A DNA stretch of 40,669 nt from [Clostridium] aminophilum (GCF_900101295.1 NZ_FOIL01000029.1:1-40669), one strand, 5' to 3'. Counted from the first letter of the stretch, positions 15,354 through 24,500 are shown. Made by a program: numbers and translations. The notes: generated from the letters alone by a model not told the origin.

Positions 15354-16796
15354 TCAATCAATCAACCAGTCATACATTTCCTGATATTTGAGGGCCGAAG
15401 CCTTCCAGGAGAAATCCGCCGCCATCGCCCGATCCACGATACCGTTCCAGTCTCTTCTGCAGTCATAGTAGATATGCTCTGCATACCGGATACAGGCAAG
15501 CATCTCGTGCGCATTGTAGTTTGCAAAAGAGAAGCCGGTACCGGTCTGTTCATATTCGTTGTACGGCTGCACCGTATCCCGCAGGCCGCCGGTTTCACGG
15601 ACAATCGGCACCGCGCCGTAGCGCAGGGCGATCAGCTGCCCGAGTCCGCACGGCTCAAAGAGCGACGGCATCAGGAATGCGTCGCAGGCCGCATAAATCC
15701 GGTGCGCCAGATCGTCGGAATATCCGATATTGGCCCGCACGCGGTCGTTGTATTTCCAGTCATAGTGACGGAACATGTTCTCGTATTTCTCATCGCCGGT
15801 TCCCAGAACCACAAACTGAATCGAATCGCTGCAGAACTCATCCATCACACACTGAATGAGGTCGAGTCCCTTCTGGTCCGTCAGACGGGAGATCAGGGCG
15901 ATCATCATTTTCCCCGCATCCTGCGGAAGCCCGAGTTCCTCCTGCAGCGCGAGCTTGTTCTTTACTTTTTCCGGCCGGAAATTGCGCAGGCTGTAATTCT
16001 GGGCAATGCGCCTGTCGGTCTCCGGATCGTACTCGCTGTAGTCGATGCCGTTCAGGATTCCGCGCAGACTCCGGGAACGTGCCCGCATCAGGCCGTCAAG
16101 GCCCTCTCCGTAGAAGGACATCTGAATCTCTTCCGCGTAGGACGGGCTGACGGTAGTGATGGCGTCCGCATAGACCAGACCGCCCTTCAGAAGGTTACCG
16201 TCCTCATATGCCTCCAGCTTGTCCGGCGTGAAATAGTAATCCGGCAGCTCCGAGAAGCGCTGAATGGTCTCCACATCCCAGACACCCTGGAATTTCATGT
16301 TGTGAATCGTCATGACGGTCTTGATGTCCCGGAAGAACTCCCCGCCATGGAATTTGTCCTTGAGATGAACCGGAATCAGTCCGGTCTGCCAGTCATGGCA
16401 GTGAATTACATCCGGCTGAAAACCGATAACCGGAAGAGACGAGAGTGCCGCCTTACAGAAGAATGAGAACTTCTCAAGATCGTAATACCAGTCTCCGTAA
16501 GGTTTTGCGCCCCAGAAGTAGCTCTCATTGTCGATAAAATAATATGTCACTCCATCCAGTTCTGCCTGAAGGATGCCGACATACCGGTTCTGCCCCAGAT
16601 AATCCATATAAAAATGGGATACGTATTCCATCTTATCCCGCAATTCCTGTTTAATGCACAGGTACTTCGGGATCATTACGCGCACGTCAAAATACCGCTT
16701 GTCAAAACATTTTGGAAGTGCTCCGACAACATCGGCCAATCCTCCGGTCTTAATAAAAGGAACCGCCTCTGATGCCACAAACAGAATTTTTTTCAT
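15354..16796 (-). CDS. glgA: Glycogen synthase (ADP-glucose type)
   Basis: A 480-residue GT5 glycosyltransferase that extends alpha-1,4-glucan from ADP-glucose. The N terminus has the ADP-glucose-binding KTGGLADVVGALP. The C-terminal domain has SLFEPCGLGQLIALRYG, the E-x7-E retaining glycosyltransferase motif, followed by ETGGLRDTV. Length is normal. No other glycogen genes (glgB, glgC, glgP) are adjacent, so this is a detached member of the pathway. A GGGAGG site and a promoter precede it. Confidence 0.95.
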   Translation of the reverse strand: MKKILFVASEAVPFIKTGGLADVVGALPKCFDKRYFDVRVMIPKYLCIKQELRDKMEYVSHFYMDYLGQNRYVGILQAELDGVTYYFIDNESYFWGAKPYGDWYYDLEKFSFFCKAALSSLPVIGFQPDVIHCHDWQTGLIPVHLKDKFHGGEFFRDIKTVMTIHNMKFQGVWDVETIQRFSELPDYYFTPDKLEAYEDGNLLKGGLVYADAITTVSPSYAEEIQMSFYGEGLDGLMRARSRSLRGILNGIDYSEYDPETDRRIAQNYSLRNFRPEKVKNKLALQEELGLPQDAGKMMIALISRLTDQKGLDLIQCVMDEFCSDSIQFVVLGTGDEKYENMFRHYDWKYNDRVRANIGYSDDLAHRIYAACDAFLMPSLFEPCGLGQLIALRYGAVPIVRETGGLRDTVQPYNEYEQTGTGFSFANYNAHEMLACIRYAEHIYYDCRRDWNGIVDRAMAADFSWKASALKYQEMYDWLID

Positions 16797-16836
16797 AGAG
16801 GGTACCTCCCGAATACAACACTTATACTTATTATCT

Positions 16837-16865
16837 ATTTTATCCCATCTGCAAAATCGAGTAAA
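16837..16865 (-). promoter_or_regulatory. Likely promoter of glgA
   Basis: TTTACT (16865-16860), 17 bp, TAAAAT (16842-16837) on the minus strand, about 40 bp before the glgA start. The region just upstream (16866-16961) holds no clear terminator for the preceding ABC gene. Confidence 0.5.
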
Positions 16866-16961
16866 GTAAAAATGCTTTCTTCCCGGCGTCTGCTCCCTGA
16901 GCCTGACGGCTTTCCTTCCGGCATTCTACCCGGATCTCATTCCGGCTTCTTCAGCGCTTCT

Positions 16962-19091
16962 TCAGCGTCTTCTGCGGCGCATCCAGATCACAAATCCGGC
17001 AATCAGAAGAGCCAGCGGAACCAGCAGCACACATACGGCACTCAGCATAATCGCGGTGGACGCGGTCACGGTCAGAAGCGGATTGCGGAAGCTCTTGGAG
17101 TCCACCGTCAGGGTCTTCGCCATTTTCACCATGGATCCCACCGTTCCGGCAAACAGCTTCTGGTTGGATCCGGCAACAATCTGATCGGCGCTGGAGGTGA
17201 AAATCTCCGGCGAGGAGTAGATGACGGCCGTGGAATGGTTCTCCCCGATGGTCTTCTCCGCGCGGAGTCCCACGGTCCAGGTTCCCTGCGGATCATCTTT
17301 GGAGATGATCTTAGACGCGTCATTCATATCCGCCATATTCGCGTGGACAAAGGCCTGGGCGCTGGTGGTCAAAAAATCGGTATAACTGAAGGTGTCATCC
17401 GAACCGCCGTGGGTAAGGGCCTGCGCAAACGGAACAAAGACGTAGCCGTTGGCGGCGATGACCTGCTGCGTGATCATGGATTCTTTCGACACATTCGGCA
17501 GAAGGTAGGTCGGTATTCCGCCGCCCTGTCCGGCGGACAGATAATGGTTCCGGTCAGTCTCGACGATGATTCCCGCTTCGTTCTTCACCCCGTAGAATTC
17601 CAGAAGTTTCATGAGGTTCGGTGCCTTCGCCGCATCGAGGAAATTCAGCGTAATGAGAAGTTTTCCGCCCTTCGCGGCATATGCCTCCAGCTTCGCCTCA
17701 TCATCGGCCGATATGTCCGCGGCGGGTGCGTTGATCAGAACCGCCTCCGCGTCCTCCGGAACCGCATCCTGGTTCAGAAGACTCAGCGTATCGCTTGCAA
17801 CGTTCATCTTTGCGAGGTTCTCCGCAAAGACCGGATCCAGCTCACTCTCATTATGTCCCTGAAGAAGATAGATCTTCGGAAGTTCGCTGGTGGTGACAAA
17901 GGAGAGGGCGGAGGTGATCTGTCCTTCCGCGTCATAGCCGGTCATCTCGTAACCTCCGGCCGCATTGACCGTCACCTCGTACAGACTTCCGTACTGAATG
18001 GTCTTGCTGCGTTCCGGACCTTCCACGATCAGACTGTTGGCTCCGAGCTTTTCATCGGTGTATTTGGACGCAAATGTGGTATCAACCGACGGATCCACAT
18101 ACTTTACGCTGATATGACTGTTCAACGCCTGATACTGGCCGAGGGTCTTGGCGATGGTCTCATCCTGCGACTCGTCTTTTGCCAGAACATAGATATTTAC
18201 ATCCTGATCGATGTCTTTCACAAAATCTTTCGTCGTATCGGTCAGCGAATAAATCCGGTTTTCCGTAAAGTCCACGACACGGACATTGTCCGGAATCTTT
18301 GCGGACGCGAAGTTAATGCCGACAACCGCGCAGGCCGCAATCACAATGCCGAGAAGACTGAATGCGCCAAGTGAAATGTTTCCTTTCCGCACGGAATACC
18401 GTCTCTTCTGGATGCACTGCACGGTAAAGAACAGAAAAAGCACCGTCACAGACAGAAGATAGATCACCGCGGAGAGATCGAGGGTTCCGTTCAGGAAGAG
18501 GTCAAATCTGGTGGGCACGTCAAAGGCCTGGGCGATCTTTCCTGCCACACCTCCCGCAAAGGAGGTGATCGCCTTCATCGTAAAACTGATGAAAAGAATC
18601 GCAAAGGAGAGCACCGCGGAGATAATCGGGTTCTCCGTGAGCGATGACGCAAAGATCGAGATGGCAATGCCGGTCAGACCATACAGCCACAGGCCGAGAA
18701 TTGCCAGATAGTTCACTGCCATCGGCACTTTTCCGAACATGCTGAAGATCAGCGGGTAGGCACAGATTCCGACGATCGGTATGGTAAATACCGCTGCCGC
18801 AGCCAGAAACTTTCCGAGAACAACCCCCGGAACGCTGACCGGCGCGGTCAGGATCAGCTGATCGGTTTTATTTCTGCGCTCGCCGGCAAAGGTGCGCATA
18901 GTCAGCACCGGAATCAGAACGAGAAGAACGAGCACCGCGATACTGACGGAATTGGCAAGGCTGGAATCCAGACCGACAAAATTGTTCATCGCCGCATAGA
19001 GGGAGATGAAAAACCAGAGCACGGCGATGAAGAGCCAGCCGACAAAGGTATGGAAATAAGACGCAAAGTCTCTGCGGAATATTGCTGACAT
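16962..19091 (-). CDS. Fused ABC-2 permease and GldG-like extracellular domain
   Basis: 709 residues. Residues 1-240 hold about six membrane helices of an ABC-2 permease (GldF-like, with FAGERRNKTDQLILTAPVS after the first pair). After another helix (about 250-270) comes a large extracytoplasmic GldG/ABC_transp_aux region (about 275-670) with PKIYLLQGHNESEL. A final membrane helix and an RRRRR tail end it. In Bacteroidetes GldF and GldG are separate proteins for gliding; fused versions occur in Firmicutes without known cargo. It starts on the last base of the ATPase stop (TAATG), so the two are translationally coupled. Confidence 0.88.
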   Translation of the reverse strand: MSAIFRRDFASYFHTFVGWLFIAVLWFFISLYAAMNNFVGLDSSLANSVSIAVLVLLVLIPVLTMRTFAGERRNKTDQLILTAPVSVPGVVLGKFLAAAAVFTIPIVGICAYPLIFSMFGKVPMAVNYLAILGLWLYGLTGIAISIFASSLTENPIISAVLSFAILFISFTMKAITSFAGGVAGKIAQAFDVPTRFDLFLNGTLDLSAVIYLLSVTVLFLFFTVQCIQKRRYSVRKGNISLGAFSLLGIVIAACAVVGINFASAKIPDNVRVVDFTENRIYSLTDTTKDFVKDIDQDVNIYVLAKDESQDETIAKTLGQYQALNSHISVKYVDPSVDTTFASKYTDEKLGANSLIVEGPERSKTIQYGSLYEVTVNAAGGYEMTGYDAEGQITSALSFVTTSELPKIYLLQGHNESELDPVFAENLAKMNVASDTLSLLNQDAVPEDAEAVLINAPAADISADDEAKLEAYAAKGGKLLITLNFLDAAKAPNLMKLLEFYGVKNEAGIIVETDRNHYLSAGQGGGIPTYLLPNVSKESMITQQVIAANGYVFVPFAQALTHGGSDDTFSYTDFLTTSAQAFVHANMADMNDASKIISKDDPQGTWTVGLRAEKTIGENHSTAVIYSSPEIFTSSADQIVAGSNQKLFAGTVGSMVKMAKTLTVDSKSFRNPLLTVTASTAIMLSAVCVLLVPLALLIAGFVIWMRRRRR

Positions 19092-20197
19092 TATGCTTCC
19101 TCCTTTCCGTCTGCCACGGATGAGTCACCGTCTGTGGCCGGCGCCGGATTCATTTCGTGTGCCGGATTCGCTTCCTGTGCCGGTTTCGTTTCATCTGCCG
19201 GTGCGGATTCCGGTGTTACGGTGTGATCCGATGATACCGCCATTCCTTCCTTCCGGAGGTTTGCAGCTGCACTTTCATGATCATCTGCCGTAAGAGACAG
19301 GAAGACATCTTCCAGCGACTTCTTTGTGCGGGCAAGTCCAAGAACCGTCATTCCTGCCTGGAATACCGCTCTCGAGAGTGTTCCCCGAAGATCCGCGTCC
19401 GTGTCGGTCATGACAATGGCTGCGCCGTCCGCGTTCCAATCGATCCGGATGACACCCGGAACCGCCTTCAGCACCGCTTCCAGCTGCTCTCTCATTCCGT
19501 CCGCCTCAATCTCGTACGCGCCGTTCGGCCGGTTCATCTGAGCCAGTTCTTCCGGCGTTCCGGAAGCAACCATTTTTCCGTGATTGATAATCCAGATACT
19601 GTCGCAGACCGCATTCACATCGGAAAGAATGTGCGAACTGAGAATTACGGTGTGATCCTTCTTCAGCGCATTGATGTAATCGAACATTTCCTTCTGCTGC
19701 TCCGGGTCAAGTCCGGCAGTCGGCTCATCCAAAATGATATTTTCCGGATCGTTGATGAGCGCCTCCGCCAGACCGACTCTCTGCTTATAGCCCTTGGAAA
19801 GATTCTTAATCAGACGATCCGCCATCTCCGTGATGCCGGTGCGGTCCATCAGTTCGGAGACCGCGTTTTTCCGGTCTTTTTTCGGCACTTTCTTGAGCGC
19901 CGCCGCAAACATCAGATACTCTCGGACAGTCATATCAGGGTACACCGGCGGAACCTCCGGAAGGTATCCGATTCGCTCTTTCGCTTTCTCCGGCTGTCTT
20001 GTGATATCAATTCCGTCGATCCGCACTTCGCCGGAAGAGGCCGCAAGATAACCGGTCATCATATTCATGGTTGTGGATTTACCGGCACCGTTCGGTCCGA
20101 GAAATCCGTATATTTTCCCTTTTTCCGCAGTGAAGGACAGACCGTTCACCGCACAGTGATCGCCGTAGCGTCTCACCAGTTCCCTTACTTCAATCAT
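19091..20197 (-). CDS. ABC transporter ATPase (GldA/CcmA-like) with PA-rich C-terminal tail
   Basis: 368 residues: Walker A GPNGAGKST, signature LSKGYKQRV, Walker B NIILDEPTAGLDP and switch histidine in ILSSHILSDV. About residues 230-300 form the usual DUF4162-like end. The last ~60 residues are low-complexity, with a repeating P-A-(acidic)-x-(N/K) pattern, and are probably disordered. It powers the permease encoded next. The ATG at 20197 has GGAGG 7 bp upstream; the longer frame to 20263 has no site. It follows the rplQ terminator and repeat copy C. Confidence 0.9.
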   Translation of the reverse strand: MIEVRELVRRYGDHCAVNGLSFTAEKGKIYGFLGPNGAGKSTTMNMMTGYLAASSGEVRIDGIDITRQPEKAKERIGYLPEVPPVYPDMTVREYLMFAAALKKVPKKDRKNAVSELMDRTGITEMADRLIKNLSKGYKQRVGLAEALINDPENIILDEPTAGLDPEQQKEMFDYINALKKDHTVILSSHILSDVNAVCDSIWIINHGKMVASGTPEELAQMNRPNGAYEIEADGMREQLEAVLKAVPGVIRIDWNADGAAIVMTDTDADLRGTLSRAVFQAGMTVLGLARTKKSLEDVFLSLTADDHESAAANLRKEGMAVSSDHTVTPESAPADETKPAQEANPAHEMNPAPATDGDSSVADGKEEA

Positions 20198-20242
20198 GTT
20201 TTTTCCTCCAATCGCACGGCATTTTTCCGCGCACCGGTTAAT

Positions 20243-20251
20243 ATTGTAGCA
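20243..20251 (-). promoter_or_regulatory. Extended -10 promoter of the ABC exporter operon
   Basis: TGCTACAAT on the minus strand is an extended -10 (TGn plus TACAAT) about 45 bp before the ATG at 20197. No good -35 box is visible. Confidence 0.4.
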
Positions 20252-20341
20252 CAATGAGCACAAATTGCTTCATATTTCACGATCTTTTCACAGTCTTTGT
20301 TCCGGCGTCACCGCGATTGACGGCCCTTCGCCCGTGCACAC

Positions 20342-20423
20342 AGTCTGCAAACGGACAGCATCTCCCCCTTCCACGCGGAGTTTTTCTGTTTCATAGGGAT
20401 TTTCGAAGAAATTTCCTATGAAA
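20342..20423 (-). repeat. Dispersed structured repeat, copy C (degraded)
   Basis: The AT-rich hairpin TTTCATAGG...CCTATGAAA (20389-20423) is nearly the same as in copy B. It is followed, reading leftward, by the CGCGGAG segment and an AGTCTGC/ACGGAC remnant of the terminal hairpin. The GC-rich middle hairpin is not recognisable. The element begins in the U-tract of the rplQ terminator, the same placement as copies A and B. Confidence 0.6.
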
Positions 20424-20424
20424 T

Positions 20425-20455
20425 AAAAAGACTCCGGTGCAAATGCACCGAAGCC
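20425..20455 (-). terminator. Rho-independent terminator after rplQ
   Basis: An 11-bp stem (GGCTTCGGTGC with GCACCGGAGTC, with G-U pairs), an ATTT loop and five T on the minus strand. It ends the long ribosomal superoperon and isolates it from the ABC exporter genes. Confidence 0.88.
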
Positions 20456-20540
20456 TCATGCAACTTTTGTTGGAAAATATTGATCTTTGCGATCCTAAAC
20501 AGACCGCCCTGAACCTTTAACGGTTCGGATCAACTCGGGA

Positions 20541-21077
20541 TTAAACCAGCTCGAGCAGAACTTCCATAGCAGCGTCGCCCTTACGCTGACCGATCTTTAC
20601 GATACGAGTGTATCCACCGTTGCGGCCTGCGTACTTGTTAGCGTACTCGCCAAAGAGCTTACCTGTGATGTCAGCCTTCTTTGTGTTCTTCTTTCTGCCC
20701 TTGCCAGCTGCCGGAACCTCTGTAACATCGTACAGAACTGCGAGCATCTGTCTGCGAGCATGAAGTCTGGACGGCTTATCCTTCTGAATCTCCTTGGAAA
20801 CTTCCTCGTAAACAGTAACTTTCTTACCGTCTTTCTCTTCCTTGATTCTCTTGCCGTTCTCGTCCTTCTTTGCAACCTTGGCTGTAACAGTTACGGTCTC
20901 AAAGTTGTCCTTCTCTTTTACGCCGAGAGCGATAAGGCCCTCTGCGATCTTTCTTACTTCCTTAGCTCTTGCCTCAGTAGTAACGATCTTGCCGTTGTGA
21001 AGAAGTGCGGTAACAAGACCTCTGAGCATAGCTTTTCTCTGGCTGGATGTTCTTCCAAGCTTTCTATACTTTGCCAT
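20541..21077 (-). CDS. rplQ: 50S ribosomal protein L17 (long form)
   Basis: 178 residues from MAKYRKLGRTSSQRKAMLRG. The usual bacterial L17 is about 115-130 residues. The extra length is a charged Lys/Glu-rich insertion between LGVKEKDNFETVTV and RLHARRQML (about residues 60-105), while the C-terminal GGYTRIVKIGQRKGDAA block is intact. The start at 21077 has GGAGG 10 bp ahead; the longer frame to 21113 has no support. It is last in the alpha operon, 106 bp after rpoA, with a GAGCCCC/GGGCTC hairpin in between. Confidence 0.97.
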   Translation of the reverse strand: MAKYRKLGRTSSQRKAMLRGLVTALLHNGKIVTTEARAKEVRKIAEGLIALGVKEKDNFETVTVTAKVAKKDENGKRIKEEKDGKKVTVYEEVSKEIQKDKPSRLHARRQMLAVLYDVTEVPAAGKGRKKNTKKADITGKLFGEYANKYAGRNGGYTRIVKIGQRKGDAAMEVLLELV

Positions 21078-21183
21078 TACTAATAATCCTCCATTTGTGG
21101 AACATCCGGCCATGCTCTTTCGGTCTTACTGACCGGATGCTGTATATCCATTGGGATCCGAGCCCCGATTGCCGGGCTCAGCT

Positions 21184-22149
21184 TCAGGCTTCCTCGCCGG
21201 TGCGAAGTTCTAAGCCTAATTCTTTGAGCTTGCCGAGGACTTCCTCAAGAGACTTCCGACCAAGGTTTCTGACTTTCATCATATCCTCCGGTGTTCTGTC
21301 GCAAAGCTCAGCAACCGTATTGATTCCTGCCCTCTTCAGGCAGTTGTAGGAACGAACCGACAGTTCAAGCTCATCAATGTTCATTTCAAGGCTCTTCGGC
21401 TGTCCACTCTGCGGCTGTTCAACCATAACCTGTACGGTTGTGCCACTCTCAGAGAGATCGATAAAGAGATTGATATGCTCACTCAGTACCTTTGCCGCGA
21501 GGCTCAGAGCGTCGTTCGGCTCCATGGTACCGTTTGTGTAAACTTCAAGAGTCAGTTTGTCATAATCCGTCATCTGGCCTACACGGGTATTCTCAACATT
21601 CATGTTGACACGCTCTACCGGAGTGTAGATAGAATCAACCGCGATAACACCGATCGGAAGATCGTCACGCTTGTTTCTGTCTGCTCCCACATAGCCGCGG
21701 CCGTTTGTAACGGTGAGCTCCATGTAAAGTCTGCAGTCCGGGCCGCCGCTGAGTGTAGCGATGACCTGGTCCGGATTCAGGATCTCGAGGACGTCCCCGG
21801 AAACCTGAATGTCCGCAGCAGTGACTACTCCGTCACCCTGATAATCGATATATGCGGTGATCGGTTCATCATCTGTGCTGTTATTCTTGATTGCCAGGCT
21901 CTTGATGTTCATGATGATCTCAGTTACATCTTCCTTAACACCCGGAATAGAACTGAATTCATGCAGTACACCATCGATCTTAACCTGGCTAACAGCAGTA
22001 CCCGGCAGAGAAGAAAGCATAATTCTTCTCAGCGAGTTACCCAGTGTAAGTCCATATCCTCTCTCGAGCGGCTCTACTACAAATTTGCCGTATCTTCCGT
22101 CATCGGAGATCTCAGCTACTTCAATTTTCGGTTTTTCAAAATCGAACAT
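21184..22149 (-). CDS. rpoA: RNA polymerase alpha subunit
   Basis: 321 residues. The N-terminal dimerisation domain has [22 protein letters not shown]. The C-terminal DNA-binding domain has [20 protein letters not shown] and [11 protein letters not shown] (from about residue 245). It assembles core polymerase and contacts UP elements and activators. It lies between rpsD and rplQ, as in almost all bacteria. Confidence 0.98.
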   Translation of the reverse strand: MFDFEKPKIEVAEISDDGRYGKFVVEPLERGYGLTLGNSLRRIMLSSLPGTAVSQVKIDGVLHEFSSIPGVKEDVTEIIMNIKSLAIKNNSTDDEPITAYIDYQGDGVVTAADIQVSGDVLEILNPDQVIATLSGGPDCRLYMELTVTNGRGYVGADRNKRDDLPIGVIAVDSIYTPVERVNMNVENTRVGQMTDYDKLTLEVYTNGTMEPNDALSLAAKVLSEHINLFIDLSESGTTVQVMVEQPQSGQPKSLEMNIDELELSVRSYNCLKRAGINTVAELCDRTPEDMMKVRNLGRKSLEEVLGKLKELGLELRTGEEA

Positions 22150-22202
22150 TTAAGCCCCTCCTTCGGGTTTTATTTTTGAGGGTCAACTGTACACTGAATT
22201 AA

Positions 22203-22796
22203 TTATTTGGAGTACAACTCGACGATCGCCATCTCATCAACCGGTACATCGATCTCTTCGCGTGCCGGAAGCTGCTTTACAGTCACCTTGAAAGTATCAG
22301 CCTCTGCGTCAAGCCATGCCGGAACCATTCTTCCGCCGCATGTCTCTGCGATGTCCTTCATTCTCTGGGAAGTCTTGTACTTCTCCTTAACCTCGATTAC
22401 ATCGCCGGCCTTTACTTCATAAGACGGAATGTTAACGTTCTTGCCGTTAACAGTCACGAACTTGTGATCAACGATCTGTCTTGCTTCTTTTCTTGTTCTT
22501 GCAAAGCCGCTTCTGAACATAACGTTGTCCAGTCTCATCTCAAGAAGAACCATCAGGTTTGTACCGATCTGGCCATTCATCTTGGATGCCTTTGCAAAAT
22601 AGTTTCTGAACGGTTTCTCTAACACACCGTAGATAAACTTAGCTTTCTGCTTCTCACGGAGCTGTGTACCATATTCGCTAAGCTTTCTGTTTGCTCTCTG
22701 AGCTGCTCTCTTGGATTTCTTGTCGATTCCCAGGAATGTCGGATCCATGTCAAGAGATCTACATCTTTTAAGTACAGGAACTCTATCAACTGCCAC
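22203..22796 (-). CDS. rpsD: 30S ribosomal protein S4
   Basis: 197 residues with the S4 RNA-binding domain near residues 85-150 (MRLDNVMFRSGFARTRKEARQIVDH) and the N-terminal 16S-binding region. It lacks the N-terminal zinc cysteines (one Cys only), so it is the zinc-free form. S4 is a primary 16S binder and often represses its own operon. It lies within the alpha operon, as in E. coli; in Bacillus it is located elsewhere. Confidence 0.97.
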   Translation of the reverse strand: MAVDRVPVLKRCRSLDMDPTFLGIDKKSKRAAQRANRKLSEYGTQLREKQKAKFIYGVLEKPFRNYFAKASKMNGQIGTNLMVLLEMRLDNVMFRSGFARTRKEARQIVDHKFVTVNGKNVNIPSYEVKAGDVIEVKEKYKTSQRMKDIAETCGGRMVPAWLDAEADTFKVTVKQLPAREEIDVPVDEMAIVELYSK

Positions 22797-22818
22797 GATT
22801 TCTTACCTCCTAAATTAA

Positions 22819-23223
22819 TTAGACTCTTCTGCGCTTCGGCGGACGGCAACCATTGTGCGGTACCGGTGTCACGTCGCGGATACTTGTTACTTCAAGGCCA
22901 CATGCCTGGAGTGCGCGGATAGCTGCCTCACGACCGGAACCCGGGCCTTTTACCATAACATCTACAGTCTTTAATCCATGGATAAGAGCTGCCTTCGTTG
23001 CAGTTTCTGCAGCCATCTGAGCTGCGTACGGAGTAGATTTCCTTGAACCCTTAAATCCGAGACCGCCTGCACTTGCCCAGGATAATGCATTTCCCTGAGC
23101 ATCAGTCAGAGTAACGATGGTGTTATTGAAAGATGACTGAATGTGAGCCTGTCCGTGTTCAACGTTTTTTCTGACGCGCTTCTTTGTAGCTTTCTTAGCT
23201 GAAGCTTGCACCTTTTTAGCCAT
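22819..23223 (-). CDS. rpsK: 30S ribosomal protein S11
   Basis: 134 residues with the family blocks [31 protein letters not shown] and the C-terminal [13 protein letters not shown], which lines the platform near the mRNA exit. There is a 116-bp spacer from rpsM containing a small AAGGATC/GATCCTT hairpin. Confidence 0.98.
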   Translation of the reverse strand: MAKKVQASAKKATKKRVRKNVEHGQAHIQSSFNNTIVTLTDAQGNALSWASAGGLGFKGSRKSTPYAAQMAAETATKAALIHGLKTVDVMVKGPGSGREAAIRALQACGLEVTSIRDVTPVPHNGCRPPKRRRV

Positions 23224-23339
23224 TTTAAACTAACCTACTTTCTTTTTCTTTGCCTACTGTACTACAAGGATCTTTACAGGATCCTTCCTGTTCATGTCAG
23301 AATCGGAATAAGAAAAAATATAATTTAACCGTTAGTTAA

Positions 23340-23708
23340 TTATTTCTTCTTATTTGCAACAGTCTTTCTCGGACCCTTGCATGTTCTGGCATTCGTTTTG
23401 GTTTTCTGACCACGAACCGGAAGACTTCTTCTGTGACGGATGCCTCTGTAGCAGCCGATCTCCTGCAGTCTCTTGATATCCATAGCGACTGCTCTTCTAA
23501 GATCACCTTCTACAACCTGAGTCTCAGAGATAACCTCGGAGATCTTCTTTACATCGTCATCTGTAAGGTCCTTCACTCGTGTGTCCGGATTAACGCCGGC
23601 CTGAGCCAGAATGCGGCTTGCACTTGTTCTACCAATTCCGTAGATGTAAGTTAAGCCGATTTCAACGCGTTTCTCCCTCGGTAAATCGACACCTGAAATA
23701 CGAGCCAT
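23340..23708 (-). CDS. rpsM: 30S ribosomal protein S13
   Basis: 122 residues. It starts [26 protein letters not shown], contains [17 protein letters not shown] and ends in a basic [12 protein letters not shown] tail that reaches tRNA. It forms intersubunit bridges in the small-subunit head. It is the second gene after rpmJ in the alpha operon. Confidence 0.98.
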   Translation of the reverse strand: MARISGVDLPREKRVEIGLTYIYGIGRTSASRILAQAGVNPDTRVKDLTDDDVKKISEVISETQVVEGDLRRAVAMDIKRLQEIGCYRGIRHRRSLPVRGQKTKTNARTCKGPRKTVANKKK

Positions 23709-23777
23709 TGTGTGTAACCTCCAAATAATGTTTTCTTTACTGCGAGTTTCTAAAACCGCCGTAAGACAAGCTTACGA

Positions 23778-23891
23778 TCAGCCCTGTCTCTGTTTGTGTT
23801 TCGGGTTTTCACAGATTACTCTGATGCTGCCTTTTCTCTTAATGATTTTGCACTTTTCGCAAATCGGTTTAACAGAAGATCTGACTTTCAC
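23778..23891 (-). CDS. rpmJ: 50S ribosomal protein L36
   Basis: A 37-residue protein reading [20 protein letters not shown] and then [17 protein letters not shown]. Three Cys and one His form the zinc ribbon (C-x2-C, C, H). The start codon is GTG at 23891, with GGAGG 6 bp upstream. It is first in the rpmJ-rpsM-rpsK-rpsD-rpoA-rplQ unit. Confidence 0.97.
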   Translation of the reverse strand: MKVRSSVKPICEKCKIIKRKGSIRVICENPKHKQRQG

Positions 23892-23979
23892 GGTAATCCT
23901 CCTTTCCAAAATCCGCGCCTCTTCCCAGTTTCCTGAAAATAGGCGGACTTCACCTTCACTCCAACAAAGTTGCTAAAGC

Positions 23980-24008
23980 ATTATAACACCGGAGAAAGGG
24001 AATAGCAA
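23980..24008 (-). promoter_or_regulatory. Promoter of the rpmJ-rplQ (alpha) operon
   Basis: TTGCTA (24008-24003), 17 bp, TATAAT (23985-23980) on the minus strand, about 90 bp before rpmJ. In the leader GTCCGCCT and AGGCGCGGA can pair across about 20 nt, a possible site for autogenous control (S4 is the usual regulator in other bacteria). Confidence 0.8.
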
Positions 24009-24068
24009 GTCGTTTTTTCGCTTATTTCCTTGACTTTTTCGACCCTTCTCTGTATTAATTGTGCACAA

Positions 24069-24287
24069 TTATTTGTCTCTCCAGATGATTCTTCCCTTGG
24101 AAAGATCATACGGAGACATCTCTAATGTAACTTTATCTCCCGGAAGGATTCTGATGTAGTTCATGCGGAGCTTTCCGCTGATGGTTGCCAGAACGATGTG
24201 TTTGTTCTCAAGCTCAACGCGGAACATTGCGTTCGGAAGCTTCTCGACAACAACGCCTTCGATCTCGATGGAATCTGCCTTTGCCAT
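24069..24287 (-). CDS. infA: Translation initiation factor IF-1
   Basis: 72 residues, a complete OB-fold factor ([20 protein letters not shown], then the [18 protein letters not shown] block). It binds the ribosomal A site during initiation. It is separated from map by a 317-bp spacer that holds a repeat element and its own promoter, so it can be expressed apart from the upstream operon. Confidence 0.98.
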   Translation of the reverse strand: MAKADSIEIEGVVVEKLPNAMFRVELENKHIVLATISGKLRMNYIRILPGDKVTLEMSPYDLSKGRIIWRDK

Positions 24288-24330
24288 TTTTTTGTTTCAC
24301 CTGCCTTTCTGTCCGGCTTTGCCGTTAGTC

Positions 24331-24500
24331 TTTCATGGGGAATCTTTGAAATCTCCCATGGCACAAGCGCTCCGCGGGGGATGCGCACGCGACTGTATGA
24401 ATCATGTCACCTTACGGTAACCGGCGGCACACAACGTCCGTCATGCTCCCCCTATAAAATAAGAGAATTGCGGAGTCAACGTCCGCCTGCAAACTTTTTT
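24331..24500 (+). repeat. Dispersed structured repeat, copy D (full length, diverged)
   Basis: It aligns from end to end with copy B in the same (plus) orientation: AT-rich hairpin TTTCATGGG...CCCATG (24331-24361), CGCTCCGCG, GGATGCGCACGC, the TGTCACC..ACGGT..ACC hairpin, the GCTCCCC module and CGTCCGC..GC..ACTTT. Many stem pairs are mutated. It lies inside the translation operon between map and infA, opposite to the direction of transcription. Confidence 0.62.

Noticed and set aside
15180-16466. A 428-codon plus-strand open frame opposite glgA
   Set aside because: It is antisense to a clear GlgA with all its motifs, has no ribosome binding site, and its translation shows no family-like features. 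It is a shadow of the codon bias.
16872-18374. A 500-codon plus-strand open frame opposite the GldFG fusion gene
   Set aside because: It is low-complexity, basic and histidine-rich, typical of an antisense frame, and the minus strand holds a coherent membrane protein.
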